Assembly: GCA_019429425.1 (NCBI GenBank)
Contig: JAHYIU010000001.1
Span: 22,411 to 86,410, forward strand
Reading direction: 5' to 3'
Length of the DNA: 64,000 bases
Source of the DNA: Candidatus Syntrophosphaera sp.
GTDB lineage: Bacteria; Cloacimonadota; Cloacimonadia; Cloacimonadales; Cloacimonadaceae
Shown here piece after piece: positions 8,435-16,799 of the stretch. Within the stretch, counting starts at the first letter, position 1. Every line of letters starts with the position of its first letter. A program made the position numbers and the translations under genes. A model generated the notes under the pieces. The model was not told where the DNA came from. It did no database searches and saw nothing but the letters and a program-made list of their open reading frames with translations.

Positions 8435-10003
8435 CTACTGGTCCAGGCGGCCGGAAACCAGTTCCCTGATGTAGTACAAAGCCTGGAGGGCGTTGATGTT
8501 GGCGTCCAGGACGTTCAGGTCCGGATTGACGAAGTCGGGATAGGCCAGGTTGGGGGCCAGGAGGCTGGAAACCTTGGTGAAAAGATAATCGTGGCGGTTC
8601 CGGTAATCCAGGAATCTGCCGTAGCGCTGGTCCGGAAGATTGCCGGCCTGCATGCGCGCGTATCTGTTGTGGATCCTTCTGGAGAGAGGATAATCGTTGT
8701 AGGCGGGGATGGGGACTGACTGGCATTTCTTCGCATATTGGTTCATCAATTCGCGCCTCATCCGCAGTTGGAGGGGCACACGGGTCCAGAAATCGATGTA
8801 TTCCATGTCCCAGAGCGGCAGATACCAGTCGTAGCCGAAGAAATCGTAGATGCGCAGGGAGTTCACGTAAAGCTTGGATTGGCGCTGGCGCCAGTCCCAT
8901 TCATCGAAGATCGAGGCGGCGATCTCCACTTTCACGTTTTCCGGGATCTGGAGCTGATCGCCCACCCGCTGCCCAAAAAGCTTGTTGCGCCTGTCATTGG
9001 GGCAATACCAGAGGTCGTAGTGCTCCTTCAGAATCGCATCCAGAAGTTCGCGCGCCGTGATCTCCTCCCGGTTCTCAAACAAAAGGGGCAGATCGGCACC
9101 CTGGAACATTCCGCCGGAATGGCCCGGAACGATGATCGCGTCTGGCGGAATGAGTTTTCTCTCCTGAAGCTGTTTCACAGCCAGCCAGTCATGCACGTGG
9201 GGCAGCGAGCTCAGATTGGTTCCAAAGCGGAAATAGCGCCGCATTTCGTCTGAATGGTAGGCCTGATACCACATCCGGCGGTTGGTTTCAATGATGGTCC
9301 AGGGCAGGTTGAGGAATCTGGCCACCTTGCGCGAGGTGACGCATTCGTCCTGCAGGGAGCTGCCAAAAGTGTAGCACATAACCTTCGGATAGCCCAAACG
9401 CTTGAGCATCACAGCAATGAGGCGCGAATCCAAGCCACCGCTGAGCGGAACCACGATGGTGCGCCCGGCGGCGCTTTCGATCAGCCGGGAAAAGACTCTC
9501 TCGTGCATCTTGTCCAGTTCTGCCAGCGGGTCGGCCGGATGGTCGAAGTTTTGCCTGTAAATAAAGTAGTCACGCACTTCGAGGGTCTGGGTGAGTTTGT
9601 CCCAAACCAGGTATTGGCCGGCCTCCAGCTGTTTCAAGCCGGGGCAGAGAGTGTCGCCCAGGCAGGTGTAGCCAGCCAGCAGAAACTCGGTCAGGGCGTT
9701 TTGGTCGAGGCCCGGAGTTTTCAAGCGGGAGCGGAGTTCGAAGGCATCGTGGCTGAGCAGCAAAGCGTTGTTATGCAAGGCATAAAACAGAGGGAGGGAA
9801 CGGATCCGGTCCACAGCGGCGAAGATGTGGTGTTCACGATCCAAAACCAGGCGGAAACAGCCATCGGACTCTTTCAGGATACTGGCAAAACGTACCTCAG
9901 AGCAGTCTTCAGGGAAGATCTGTTCCGAAATCTGGGCGTGGAACTTTCCCCCGTGCCAGAGATAACCCCGGTTGAGGCTTTTGTCGGTCAGGCTTTTTTC
10001 CAT
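8435..10003 (-). CDS. Asparagine-synthase-like ATP-pyrophosphatase with degenerate glutaminase domain
   Basis: The 522-residue protein aligns by pattern with AsnB-type enzymes. The C-terminal synthetase domain carries the PP-loop LSGGLDSR (about 187-194). The N-terminal domain keeps the overall fold (ADRIRSLPLFY-like segment near 64-74) but does not begin with Met-Cys, so the catalytic cysteine for glutamine hydrolysis is absent. It therefore may use ammonia or another amine, or amidate a non-aspartate substrate. Its start overlaps the flippase gene by 16 nt, and homologues often occur in polysaccharide clusters, where they may amidate sugar acids or peptide decorations. That role is inference. 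Gene-free DNA follows to 8336 without a clear terminator. Confidence 0.72.
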   Translation of the reverse strand: MEKSLTDKSLNRGYLWHGGKFHAQISEQIFPEDCSEVRFASILKESDGCFRLVLDREHHIFAAVDRIRSLPLFYALHNNALLLSHDAFELRSRLKTPGLDQNALTEFLLAGYTCLGDTLCPGLKQLEAGQYLVWDKLTQTLEVRDYFIYRQNFDHPADPLAELDKMHERVFSRLIESAAGRTIVVPLSGGLDSRLIAVMLKRLGYPKVMCYTFGSSLQDECVTSRKVARFLNLPWTIIETNRRMWYQAYHSDEMRRYFRFGTNLSSLPHVHDWLAVKQLQERKLIPPDAIIVPGHSGGMFQGADLPLLFENREEITARELLDAILKEHYDLWYCPNDRRNKLFGQRVGDQLQIPENVKVEIAASIFDEWDWRQRQSKLYVNSLRIYDFFGYDWYLPLWDMEYIDFWTRVPLQLRMRRELMNQYAKKCQSVPIPAYNDYPLSRRIHNRYARMQAGNLPDQRYGRFLDYRNRHDYLFTKVSSLLAPNLAYPDFVNPDLNVLDANINALQALYYIRELVSGRLDQ

Positions 10004-11256
10004 AGGGCTTGGAGATCCTCACTTGTGAGCTGGAACATGTCGCGGAAGCTGAATCCTTCGCGGAATCTGAACATGGCTATATAGAAGAGTCCATATCCCA
10101 GATAGGAAATGGCGGAAGCTATCGCGGCACCGGTGATGCCATATCTGGGAATGAGGATGAAATTGAGCGTGACGTTTACTGCCAGGGTGGCCAAAGATGA
10201 GTACAGATGGACTTTGGGCCTCCCCAGGGTGAAGAAATACTGCATCGCGACCTTGGCCACGGAGGCGAAAACCGCTCCGGCCAGCAGGATCATGGTGCTG
10301 AGCACCGCGCCGGAATATGCCTGGCCATAAACCGCTGGAATGAGCAGGCATAGCGGGATCCCCACCAGAGCCAATGCCACGCTGACATACAGGGTCAGCT
10401 TCAGCGTGCGGGCCATAATGCCCCTCGCCAGAGAGGGTTTATCGATGTTGTAGAGCTTGCCCAGAAGGGCGGAATTGATGCTCACGGGAACCAAAAACAG
10501 CAGTTCAGCCAGGACCACGGCAATGGAATAGACACCCAGATCGCTGATGCCCAGCATTCCCTTGATCATGAACTGGTCGGCCCGGAAATAAAGGAAGGAA
10601 AAGATCGCTCCCAACCAGAGGACTCCGCCATAGGAGAATTCGGCCTTGAGCAGCCTGGTGTCGATCGCCGGGGTATATTTTTGCCCGGTATGGCGCGCCA
10701 GATAAAGGGCGTTGAGCAGCATTCCCAAAACCGTGGCACCGAAGAAGGTAAGCGGCGTGAGGAATCCTGCCAGCCAGAGGATCAGGATGAGGGCGCTCTT
10801 GACGAGGAAAACGGTGATGATGTATCTGTTGCTTTCCAGGATGCGCTCATCGCCCACATACCAGGAATGGAGGCTGGTGAAGAACAGGTCTGAGGCCACA
10901 AAGACAAGCCCGCCAAAGACATAGAGATAGTTGTAGCCGGTGAGGGCAATCCCGGTTGAACGGAGCAGCAGAACGAGGGCGGAGATAACCAGAAAGATCA
11001 GGCCCAGGGCGGTCACATTGACATTGAAGAGGTGGTTGGGGTCGTAGGCGCTGCGCTTCTTGAAATACATGGTGGAGTTGTTCAGGCCGAAATGGCCAAA
11101 ATCCCCGATCAGCATGAATACCAGGATGATGTAAGCTATGTAGCCCTGTCCCGTGGGGCCCAGAACCCTGGCCACGATGATGCTGGTGGCGCCGCCGATG
11201 ACGATCCGCAGGAGTTGGTTGATCAGGTTGCTGCTGATATTGGCCTTGTATCCCAT
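9988..11256 (-). CDS. Polysaccharide flippase (Wzx/MOP superfamily)
   Basis: A 422-residue membrane protein with about 12 hydrophobic segments. It begins with the NLINQLLRIVIGGATSIIVAR pattern characteristic of Wzx-type lipid-linked oligosaccharide exporters, with a second-half GITGAAIASAISY motif. It overlaps the asparagine-synthase-like gene by 16 nt and lies about 57 nt downstream of ruvB. Its predicted role is to move lipid-linked sugar repeat units to the periplasmic face of the inner membrane. The O-antigen-ligase-like and Wzz genes at 24280-26740 could complete such a pathway. Confidence 0.82.
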   Translation of the reverse strand: MGYKANISSNLINQLLRIVIGGATSIIVARVLGPTGQGYIAYIILVFMLIGDFGHFGLNNSTMYFKKRSAYDPNHLFNVNVTALGLIFLVISALVLLLRSTGIALTGYNYLYVFGGLVFVASDLFFTSLHSWYVGDERILESNRYIITVFLVKSALILILWLAGFLTPLTFFGATVLGMLLNALYLARHTGQKYTPAIDTRLLKAEFSYGGVLWLGAIFSFLYFRADQFMIKGMLGISDLGVYSIAVVLAELLFLVPVSINSALLGKLYNIDKPSLARGIMARTLKLTLYVSVALALVGIPLCLLIPAVYGQAYSGAVLSTMILLAGAVFASVAKVAMQYFFTLGRPKVHLYSSLATLAVNVTLNFILIPRYGITGAAIASAISYLGYGLFYIAMFRFREGFSFRDMFQLTSEDLQALWKKA

Positions 11257-11313
11257 ATTGTTCTATTTGTTAGTTAATCCAGCTTTGATATGGAATTGAA
11301 ACACCAGGCGGGA

Positions 11314-12330
11314 TCAGAAGATATCCTGCTGTTCGGAATAGGGCGTCACACCCAGATGTTTGTAGGCCTTGAAGGTGGCTTTCCTGCCCTGCGGCGTGCG
11401 TTCCAGGAAGCCCTGCTGCACGAGATAGGGCTCAAAGATCTCCTCGATGGTGCCGGAATCCTCGCCGATCGCTGTGGACAGGGTTTTAAGGCCGACCGGA
11501 CCGCCGCGGTAATTTTCCATGATCGTGAGCAGCAGGCGCTTGTCCATCTCGTCCAGGCCGGCGTGGTCGACCTGCAGCATTTCCAATGCTTTAAGCGCGA
11601 TATCCAGGGTGATGATGCCGTCGCCCATGATCTGGGCGAAATCGCGCACCCGGCGCAGCAGGCGGTTCGCGATGCGCGGGGTGCCCCGGCTGCGTCGGGC
11701 CAGTTCCTTGATCCCGTCTTCATCCGCGGGAATCTCCAGAATGCCGGCGGAACGCTTGATGATCTGGCAGATGGAGTCAAAATCGTAATAATCCAGCCTC
11801 AGGACAATGCCAAAACGGTCGCGCAGAGGCGGCGTTAGCAATCCGGCCCGGGTGGTGGCGCCGATCAGGGTGAAGGGCTCGACCCCGATCCTGAGCGTTC
11901 TGGCGCTGGGCCCGCTATCCAGGATGATCTCCATCTGGAAATCCTCCATGGCTGGATAGATATACTCTTCGATGACATGGCTGAGCCGGTGGATCTCGTC
12001 GATGAAGAGCACCTCGTGGCGTTGGAGGTTGGTGAGGATGCCGGCCAGATCGCTTGGTTTTTCCATCACGGGCCCGCTGCTGATAGTAATGTCGACTCCC
12101 AGTTCGCGGGCTATGATGCTGGCCAGGGTGGTCTTTCCCAGCCCGGGAGGGCCGAAAAAGAGCACATGGTCAAGCGATTCTTTGCGTAGCTTGGCTGCCC
12201 GGATGGAAATGTCCAGCAGTTGCTTGATCTGCTGCTGCCCGATGAATTCATTCAGGCTGCGGGGCCGCAGGGCGCGGTCGAACTCAAGGTCCTCGAGCCC
12301 TTCCTGCGGCGCGTTGATGCGTTCCAGCAT
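11314..12330 (-). CDS. ruvB: Holliday junction branch migration helicase RuvB
   Basis: The 338-residue protein has RuvB's usual length and signatures: Walker [10 protein letters not shown] (about 60-68), Walker B DEIHRL (111-116), a GATTRAGLL sensor, and the C-terminal winged-helix GPVGLKTL. It is the hexameric motor that drives branch migration with RuvA, followed by RuvC cleavage; neither partner gene is in the window. The start is 2 nt after the stop of the small secreted protein, inside an otherwise envelope-related operon. Confidence 0.96.
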   Translation of the reverse strand: MLERINAPQEGLEDLEFDRALRPRSLNEFIGQQQIKQLLDISIRAAKLRKESLDHVLFFGPPGLGKTTLASIIARELGVDITISSGPVMEKPSDLAGILTNLQRHEVLFIDEIHRLSHVIEEYIYPAMEDFQMEIILDSGPSARTLRIGVEPFTLIGATTRAGLLTPPLRDRFGIVLRLDYYDFDSICQIIKRSAGILEIPADEDGIKELARRSRGTPRIANRLLRRVRDFAQIMGDGIITLDIALKALEMLQVDHAGLDEMDKRLLLTIMENYRGGPVGLKTLSTAIGEDSGTIEEIFEPYLVQQGFLERTPQGRKATFKAYKHLGVTPYSEQQDIF

Positions 12331-12332
12331 TG

Positions 12333-12797
12333 CTATTTCTGGGCTTTGCTGAAGGGCGGAATGAGCTGCGGAGTGTCCAAAATGGTGATCGGTCCTGATC
12401 CTTCAGGGACAGTGATCTCCCATTCGACCAGTTCCCCGCTGGCCTTGTGCGTTACCTCCAGATGGATGGTTTCGCCCACTTCCCAACGCGAGGCAAAGTT
12501 CCCCATTTCCAAAATGACGACGGCCGTGACGGGATACTCGATATCATCGCCGAACGAGAGCAGGTTCAGATGCCAGACGGAGTGTTCGTCCGTGCTCAGG
12601 ATCTCATCCGGACGCTCCAGCATCCAGGCCCGCACCAGGTATTCCTCGGCGGATTTTTCCTCAGCCCAGGTCAGGGTGGGGATCTGGCCATTGTCCAGAA
12701 TCACGCTCTGGATATAGGACCTTGGTTCCGTAAATTGGGCATGAGCAGCAACCAGAACGAACAGCAACAGGAACAGGAACAGGGATTTTTTCATCAT
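12333..12797 (-). CDS. Small secreted protein of unknown function
   Basis: A 154-residue protein with a clear signal peptide (MKK, then a Leu/Phe-rich core, cleavage likely after AHA near residue 20). The mature part is beta-rich and resembles an immunoglobulin-like fold in pattern (alternating hydrophobic strands, [11 protein letters not shown]), but no known family is recognised. AAGGAG precedes a pair of ATG codons; the second, at 12794, has the better spacing. It is tightly packed between the glycosyltransferase and ruvB. Confidence 0.65.
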   Translation of the reverse strand: MMKKSLFLFLLLFVLVAAHAQFTEPRSYIQSVILDNGQIPTLTWAEEKSAEEYLVRAWMLERPDEILSTDEHSVWHLNLLSFGDDIEYPVTAVVILEMGNFASRWEVGETIHLEVTHKASGELVEWEITVPEGSGPITILDTPQLIPPFSKAQK

Positions 12798-12804
12798 TGG
12801 CTCC

Positions 12805-13521
12805 TTATTTTATCCTTTTCAAAAGTTTTAGCAGGTGCAGCCTCCAGACCATCCAGACGGCCTCCCAAACAATGTGGCGGCTCATTTTGGAAACCCCGTT
12901 GAGGCGCTCGGTGAATACGATCGGGATCTCCTTGATGCGGAAGCCCTTGACCCAGGCGCGGAAGTTCATTTCGATCTGGAACGCGTAGCCGTCGGAGAGG
13001 ATCTTGTCCAGGTCGATGGCTTCCAACACTCTACGGTTGAAGCATTTGAAGCCGCCGGTGGGATCCTTGACCGGCATGCCTGTGATCACGCGGACGTATT
13101 TGGAGGCAAAATAGCTGATCAGCAGGCGCTTGAAGGGCCAATTGACGATATTGACGCCCTGGCAGTAACGCGAGCCGATCACCAGGTCTTTCTTCTGCGC
13201 CATTTCCAGCAGGCGGGGCAGGTCATCCGGGTTGTGGGAAAAATCCGCGTCCATCTCCAAAACAAAGTCAAAATCACGCTCCAAAGCGTATTTGAAGCCG
13301 GTCACATAGGCGGAGCCGAGCCCCATCTTGCCGGGACGCTCGATCAGATGTATCCTCGGTTCGCTCTGCATCAGGTCTTTGACCACCTGGGCGGTGCCAT
13401 CCGGGGAATTGTCGTCCATCACCAGGACCTCCAGGTCCGGGCTTTGTGACAGCGCGGCGGGGATGATCCGGCCGATGTTTTCGATCTCGTTGTAGGTGGG
13501 GATGATCAGCAGCGCTTTCAT
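12805..13521 (-). CDS. Polyprenol-phosphate mannosyltransferase-like GT2 glycosyltransferase
   Basis: A 238-residue family 2 glycosyltransferase of the DPM1 subgroup: IIPTYNEIENI at the N-terminus, DDNSPDGT for nucleotide binding, the metal site DADFSHNP, and GSRYCQG. It should transfer a sugar (mannose in characterised relatives) from a nucleotide donor to a polyprenyl phosphate on the cytoplasmic side. There are no added membrane segments, so it is the soluble or peripheral type. The gene overlaps the hexapeptide acyltransferase by 4 nt (ATGA). Confidence 0.88.
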   Translation of the reverse strand: MKALLIIPTYNEIENIGRIIPAALSQSPDLEVLVMDDNSPDGTAQVVKDLMQSEPRIHLIERPGKMGLGSAYVTGFKYALERDFDFVLEMDADFSHNPDDLPRLLEMAQKKDLVIGSRYCQGVNIVNWPFKRLLISYFASKYVRVITGMPVKDPTGGFKCFNRRVLEAIDLDKILSDGYAFQIEMNFRAWVKGFRIKEIPIVFTERLNGVSKMSRHIVWEAVWMVWRLHLLKLLKRIK

Positions 13522-14276
13522 TGTTTATCCAGATTGTTCTTGAGAAGTTGGGCTTCGGGAACCTCGCGCACCGGCTTGGCTGGGCTACCCAAAACGATCT
13601 TTCCTGCAGGCGCGTCCCGGGAAACGACCGCTCCGCCGGCGACGCAGGCATCCACGTCCAAAACCTTGCCAGGCAGGATGGTGGCATTGACCCCGATGCG
13701 GGAGCCGCGTTTCATGGTGATTCCTTTGAAATGCTGGAACCGCTCGGGATCGCGGGCCATGTAGTTGTCGTTGCTGGTGGCCACGCAGGGCGCCACGAAG
13801 CAGTAGTCCTCGATCTCGGAGTAGGCCGTGATATAGCAATTGGTCTCAAACTTGTTGCGTGAGCCGATGCGGACGTGGTTTTCGATCGAGACGTTGCGGC
13901 CGATGATGTTCAGGTCGCCGATGGCCACATTTTCACGGATGGTGGCCAGATCCGCGATCAGGTTCCGCTCCCCGATCTCGCTCCCTGCATAGATGATCAC
14001 GTTGGCTCCGATCTGGCAGAAAGGGCCGATCACAGCAGGCTTCAGGTCCACGGGCGGCTTGAAGATGCTGCGCGGCGAGGAAAGCGGCTTTTTGCCGATT
14101 ATCGTGTTGTCGTCAACGCGCGTGCCTTCCCCGATGACGCTGCCCGGATGGATCACAACGTTGTGGCCGATCTGGCAATCGTTCCCGATCCGGACCTCGT
14201 CCAGGATCACGGCGTTGACGCCAATCTCGACGTTCCCGCCAAGCTTGGCGCTGGCTGAAATATACTGGCTCATCAA
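13518..14276 (-). CDS. Left-handed beta-helix (hexapeptide repeat) acyltransferase
   Basis: A 252-residue protein made largely of hexapeptide repeats ([LIV]-G-x-x-x-x), for example IGVNAVILDEVRIGNDCQIG and IGANVIIYAGSEIGERN, forming an LpxA-like beta-helix trimer. A histidine in the IGHNVVIHPG region and the C-terminal RIGVNATILPGK region are consistent with an acyl- or acetyltransferase acting on nucleotide sugars, as in LpxA, LpxD or WbpD relatives. The acyl donor and substrate cannot be assigned. It is the first gene of the minus-strand surface-polysaccharide operon. Confidence 0.75.
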   Translation of the reverse strand: MMSQYISASAKLGGNVEIGVNAVILDEVRIGNDCQIGHNVVIHPGSVIGEGTRVDDNTIIGKKPLSSPRSIFKPPVDLKPAVIGPFCQIGANVIIYAGSEIGERNLIADLATIRENVAIGDLNIIGRNVSIENHVRIGSRNKFETNCYITAYSEIEDYCFVAPCVATSNDNYMARDPERFQHFKGITMKRGSRIGVNATILPGKVLDVDACVAGGAVVSRDAPAGKIVLGSPAKPVREVPEAQLLKNNLDKQ

Positions 14277-14296
14277 ACCTCCACTGGCTTAGCGCT

Positions 14297-14333
14297 ATTT
14301 TTTTCTCGACAAGTAATCAGGCAAGAAAAAAAT
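14297..14333. repeat. A/T-rich inverted repeat between divergent genes
   Basis: ATTTTTTTCT (14297-14306) and AGAAAAAAAT (14324-14333) form a perfect 10-bp inverted repeat around a 17-nt spacer. It lies between the divergent acyltransferase and recombinase genes. It may be a bent-DNA or regulatory site; no function is shown. Confidence 0.4.
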
Positions 14334-14353
14334 ACGTCCTCAAGGAATAAGAT

Positions 14354-15250
14354 ATGCGAAATGACGTCGAAAACTATCTGCAATACATACGCGGGGAGGC
14401 CAAGTCTTCCTGCACGATTCTTGCCTACAAGCGCGATCTGGAACAATTTCAGGGCTTCCTGGAAAGATTTTTTGAATCAAGCAATGTGCAGACTGAAGCC
14501 ATCAGCGTCCTGATGATCCGGGATTTCCTGCGCTGGCTGCACGACAAACCCGTCTGCAACCGCACCCTGGCCCGCAAAACAGCCACCCTGAACAGTTTTT
14601 TCCGCTATCTCAAGCTCACCGGACGCATCGCCAAAAATCCCATGGACAAGATCAAACGCCCCAAATTCGAAAAGAAGCTGCCCCAGGTCTTCACTGAGGA
14701 GGAAATGGTCACATTGCTCCGCGTCCCTGACCAATCCAGCGTCTACGGGATCCGCAACCGCGCCATACTGGAATTGCTCTATTCATCCGGACTGCGCATC
14801 TCCGAACTCGCCAACCTGCAGATGAACGACCTCGACTTGAAAAAAGGCCTGGCCCGCGTGGTCGGCAAAGGAAACAAGGAACGCATCGTTCCCGTGGGCA
14901 AAGAAGCCCTTTCCGCCATCCTGGACTACCTCCCCGCGCGGGATAAGCTGAAAAAGGAGCACAGCTCAAACCGGCTGTTCCTCACCAAAAGCGGCAGGGA
15001 TTTCAAAGATTTCCAACTCTACACAGTCCTCAACGGCTACTTCGCGATCGTGGCCCAGCGCAAGGGATATTCGCCCCACACCCTGCGCCATAGCTTTGCC
15101 ACCCACATGCTGGCACGCGGTGCCGACCTGCGCGCGGTGCAGGAAATGCTCGGCCACGCCAACCTCTCCACCACGGAGATCTACACCCATGTGACACTGG
15201 AGGACCTGAAAGAAGCTTACAAAAAGGGCCATCCGCGCGGAAAGGACTGA
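14354..15250 (+). CDS. Tyrosine recombinase XerC/XerD
   Basis: A 298-residue protein with the length of XerC/D. The N-terminal SAM-like core-binding domain spans about 1-100 and the catalytic domain about 110-298. All catalytic residues are visible: R148 (GLRISEL), K172 (VGKGNKER), H242 and R245 ([12 protein letters not shown]), H268 (LGHANLSTT) and Y277 (IYTHVT). The usual role is resolving chromosome dimers at dif with FtsK. Which paralogue it is cannot be decided, because no partner is present. It is convergent with the serpin gene, with hairpin copy 2 between them. No integrase-style extra domains or att sites were seen, so a housekeeping role is preferred. Confidence 0.92.
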   Translation: MRNDVENYLQYIRGEAKSSCTILAYKRDLEQFQGFLERFFESSNVQTEAISVLMIRDFLRWLHDKPVCNRTLARKTATLNSFFRYLKLTGRIAKNPMDKIKRPKFEKKLPQVFTEEEMVTLLRVPDQSSVYGIRNRAILELLYSSGLRISELANLQMNDLDLKKGLARVVGKGNKERIVPVGKEALSAILDYLPARDKLKKEHSSNRLFLTKSGRDFKDFQLYTVLNGYFAIVAQRKGYSPHTLRHSFATHMLARGADLRAVQEMLGHANLSTTEIYTHVTLEDLKEAYKKGHPRGKD

Positions 15251-15308
15251 TTCCGGCGGGGTTTGGCCAATACATGGCCTGAAACTTCAAGCCGGGCCTC
15301 ATTTTCCC

Positions 15309-15423
15309 TTACCCTCTTGTCACCCTGCCTATCACTTGTCTATCCACAGTCAATCACTTGTCTATAATAGACAAGTGATTGACTGTGGATAGACAAGTGA
15401 TTAACGCCGTCAAGGGAGGGCGG
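15309..15423. repeat. Class A palindromic hairpin element, copy 2 (inverted relative to copy 1)
   Basis: A 115-bp element symmetric about base 15366. The inner arms 15331-15365 and 15367-15401 are perfect 35-bp inverted complements built of three 11-nt units. Compared with copy 1, two arm positions differ (15348 and 15352, T to A) and both changes are matched on the other arm (15384 and 15380). The flanks match copy 1 read on the opposite strand, for example GCCGTCAAGGGAGGGCGG on the right. Outer-end pairing is weaker on the left (TTACCCTC). It lies between the convergent recombinase and serpin genes. Confidence 0.9.
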
Positions 15424-15446
15424 AATGGGAAAAAACAAGGCTCTGT

Positions 15447-16718
15447 CTACATTTGGGGCGGATCGGCGAACTTGCCCAGGAAGAGGATGGTGCCCGAGGG
15501 CTTGTGGAGAATCATATAGACGAAGGGCTTGTCCGCCCGGAAGACAGGAATGGCCGGCGCTGACGGTCCCACGGAGGTGACGCCCATAACCACTCCGGTG
15601 GCCGCGGCGGCTTCGGTGCCCTCTTCTTTCACTTCCACAAAGGCTTTGTGGATCACGTCCAGGATATACAGCCGCTGGCCGGGGCTGAGCTTCATTATTC
15701 CTGAAAAGTCAGCCCTGTCTGGATCAAAAGCCGCGTTCATGCCCAGGTTTTTCAGTATGTCGGACAGGCCTTCGAGGGTTAGCTGGAATTTGAATCTGGG
15801 GATCTGGACATGCACTTCCTGTCTCACGAGCTTTTCCTGCCATTCCATCAGGGAGCCGTGATTCAGGGCCATCTTCATCTGCCAGATCTCTTCCGGCAGG
15901 ATGAAGAGCATGGCCAGGTCCGGCTCGGCGTAGGGAAGCTCAAGTATCTGGTATCCAGGAAGTTCCGCGTAGGCGAAGCTATCCCGGAGGGACATCATCT
16001 GGACGGGTCTGGCCGTTTCCGGAGTCCTGACCTGGGAGGAAGTGTAGAACCTGTCCGGGCGTGTTTGCTTGGGATCGAACCGCTTCAGCCAGCTGCCCTT
16101 GAAATAGATGGCGTTCACCAGCACCAAACCGTTGTTGCTGTCCCTGATGTGGCTGGGTCTGATCAGGTCCTTGATCCGCTCTTTGGTCCGTTTCTCGACC
16201 CAGGCGTTGATGAACTTCGCCGAGCCTTCGGCATCGGAAAAATCGAGCGAAAACAACTCGCTGGAATATTGGTCGCGCAGGAGTTTGAGATAGTCTCCCA
16301 GCAGGCGATCCTGATTAGCCCGGGCTCCGAACAGCGCGTTGGCGGCGTTCAATTCCGCCTTACCCCCGGCGCCGAGGGTGTTCAGGCTCTTTTGCAGGGC
16401 GCGGAAAGCCTCATGCTGTTCTTCGGGAGGCAAAACAAAAGTCAGGGCCTGCTTGATCCCCTCCGCGGTTTCGCCCTGCGCGCCGCCCCAGGCCATAGCC
16501 AGGGCGGAGGAAATGCTGTAGGGCGAAAAGAAGAGGTTTTGGCCGGGCTGGTCCGCCTCGTGGTAGAGCTTGTAGGCAAAATCGTTGGTCTGGAATCCGG
16601 AGGGTGGTGTATCCCAAGCCCGGTCCTCCGCGGTGTCTTTTTCGGCTTTGTTGCAGGAACAGCCGATGCAGAGGCTCAGGACCGCGAGCAGGATAAGGTA
16701 CCTTATCACTGTGGTCAT
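15447..16718 (-). CDS. Serpin-family protease inhibitor, predicted lipoprotein
   Basis: The 423-residue protein has a lipobox (LCIGC, lipidated Cys near residue 20) followed by a complete serpin domain of about 370 residues, including the FSPYSISSALAMAW shutter region and the C-terminal RADKPFVYMILH. The reactive loop has an intact inhibitory hinge (EEGTEAAAATG, small residues P12-P9). Counting from the hinge places P1-P1' at Thr-Ser in MGVTSVG, suggesting a protease that accepts small residues, such as an elastase-like enzyme; this assignment is inference. Surface anchoring suggests defence against external or self-secreted proteases, fitting a cell that exports M1 and M6 peptidases. The gene is convergent with the recombinase gene. 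Confidence 0.92.
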   Translation of the reverse strand: MTTVIRYLILLAVLSLCIGCSCNKAEKDTAEDRAWDTPPSGFQTNDFAYKLYHEADQPGQNLFFSPYSISSALAMAWGGAQGETAEGIKQALTFVLPPEEQHEAFRALQKSLNTLGAGGKAELNAANALFGARANQDRLLGDYLKLLRDQYSSELFSLDFSDAEGSAKFINAWVEKRTKERIKDLIRPSHIRDSNNGLVLVNAIYFKGSWLKRFDPKQTRPDRFYTSSQVRTPETARPVQMMSLRDSFAYAELPGYQILELPYAEPDLAMLFILPEEIWQMKMALNHGSLMEWQEKLVRQEVHVQIPRFKFQLTLEGLSDILKNLGMNAAFDPDRADFSGIMKLSPGQRLYILDVIHKAFVEVKEEGTEAAAATGVVMGVTSVGPSAPAIPVFRADKPFVYMILHKPSGTILFLGKFADPPQM

Positions 16719-16758
16719 ATGTTACTCCTTGTTGGGAATGGCGCAATTCTTGGCCAGG

Positions 16759-16792
16759 CGGGGAACGCGTTAATGTGTTTTACGCTTCCCCG
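16759..16792. other. GC-rich intergenic hairpin
   Basis: CGGGGAA (16759-16765) pairs with TTCCCCG (16786-16792) and GCGT (16767-16770) pairs with ACGC (16782-16785), leaving one bulged C. It lies between the stop of the secreted propeller gene and the serpin start. There is no T-tract on either side, so it could be an attenuator or mRNA stabiliser rather than a simple terminator. Confidence 0.4.
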
Positions 16793-16799
16793 GCTTCCC

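Noticed and set aside
14354..15250. XerC/D-like recombinase as the integrase of a mobile element.
   Set aside because: No attachment site, cargo or direct repeats were seen, and its length and residues match housekeeping XerC/D.
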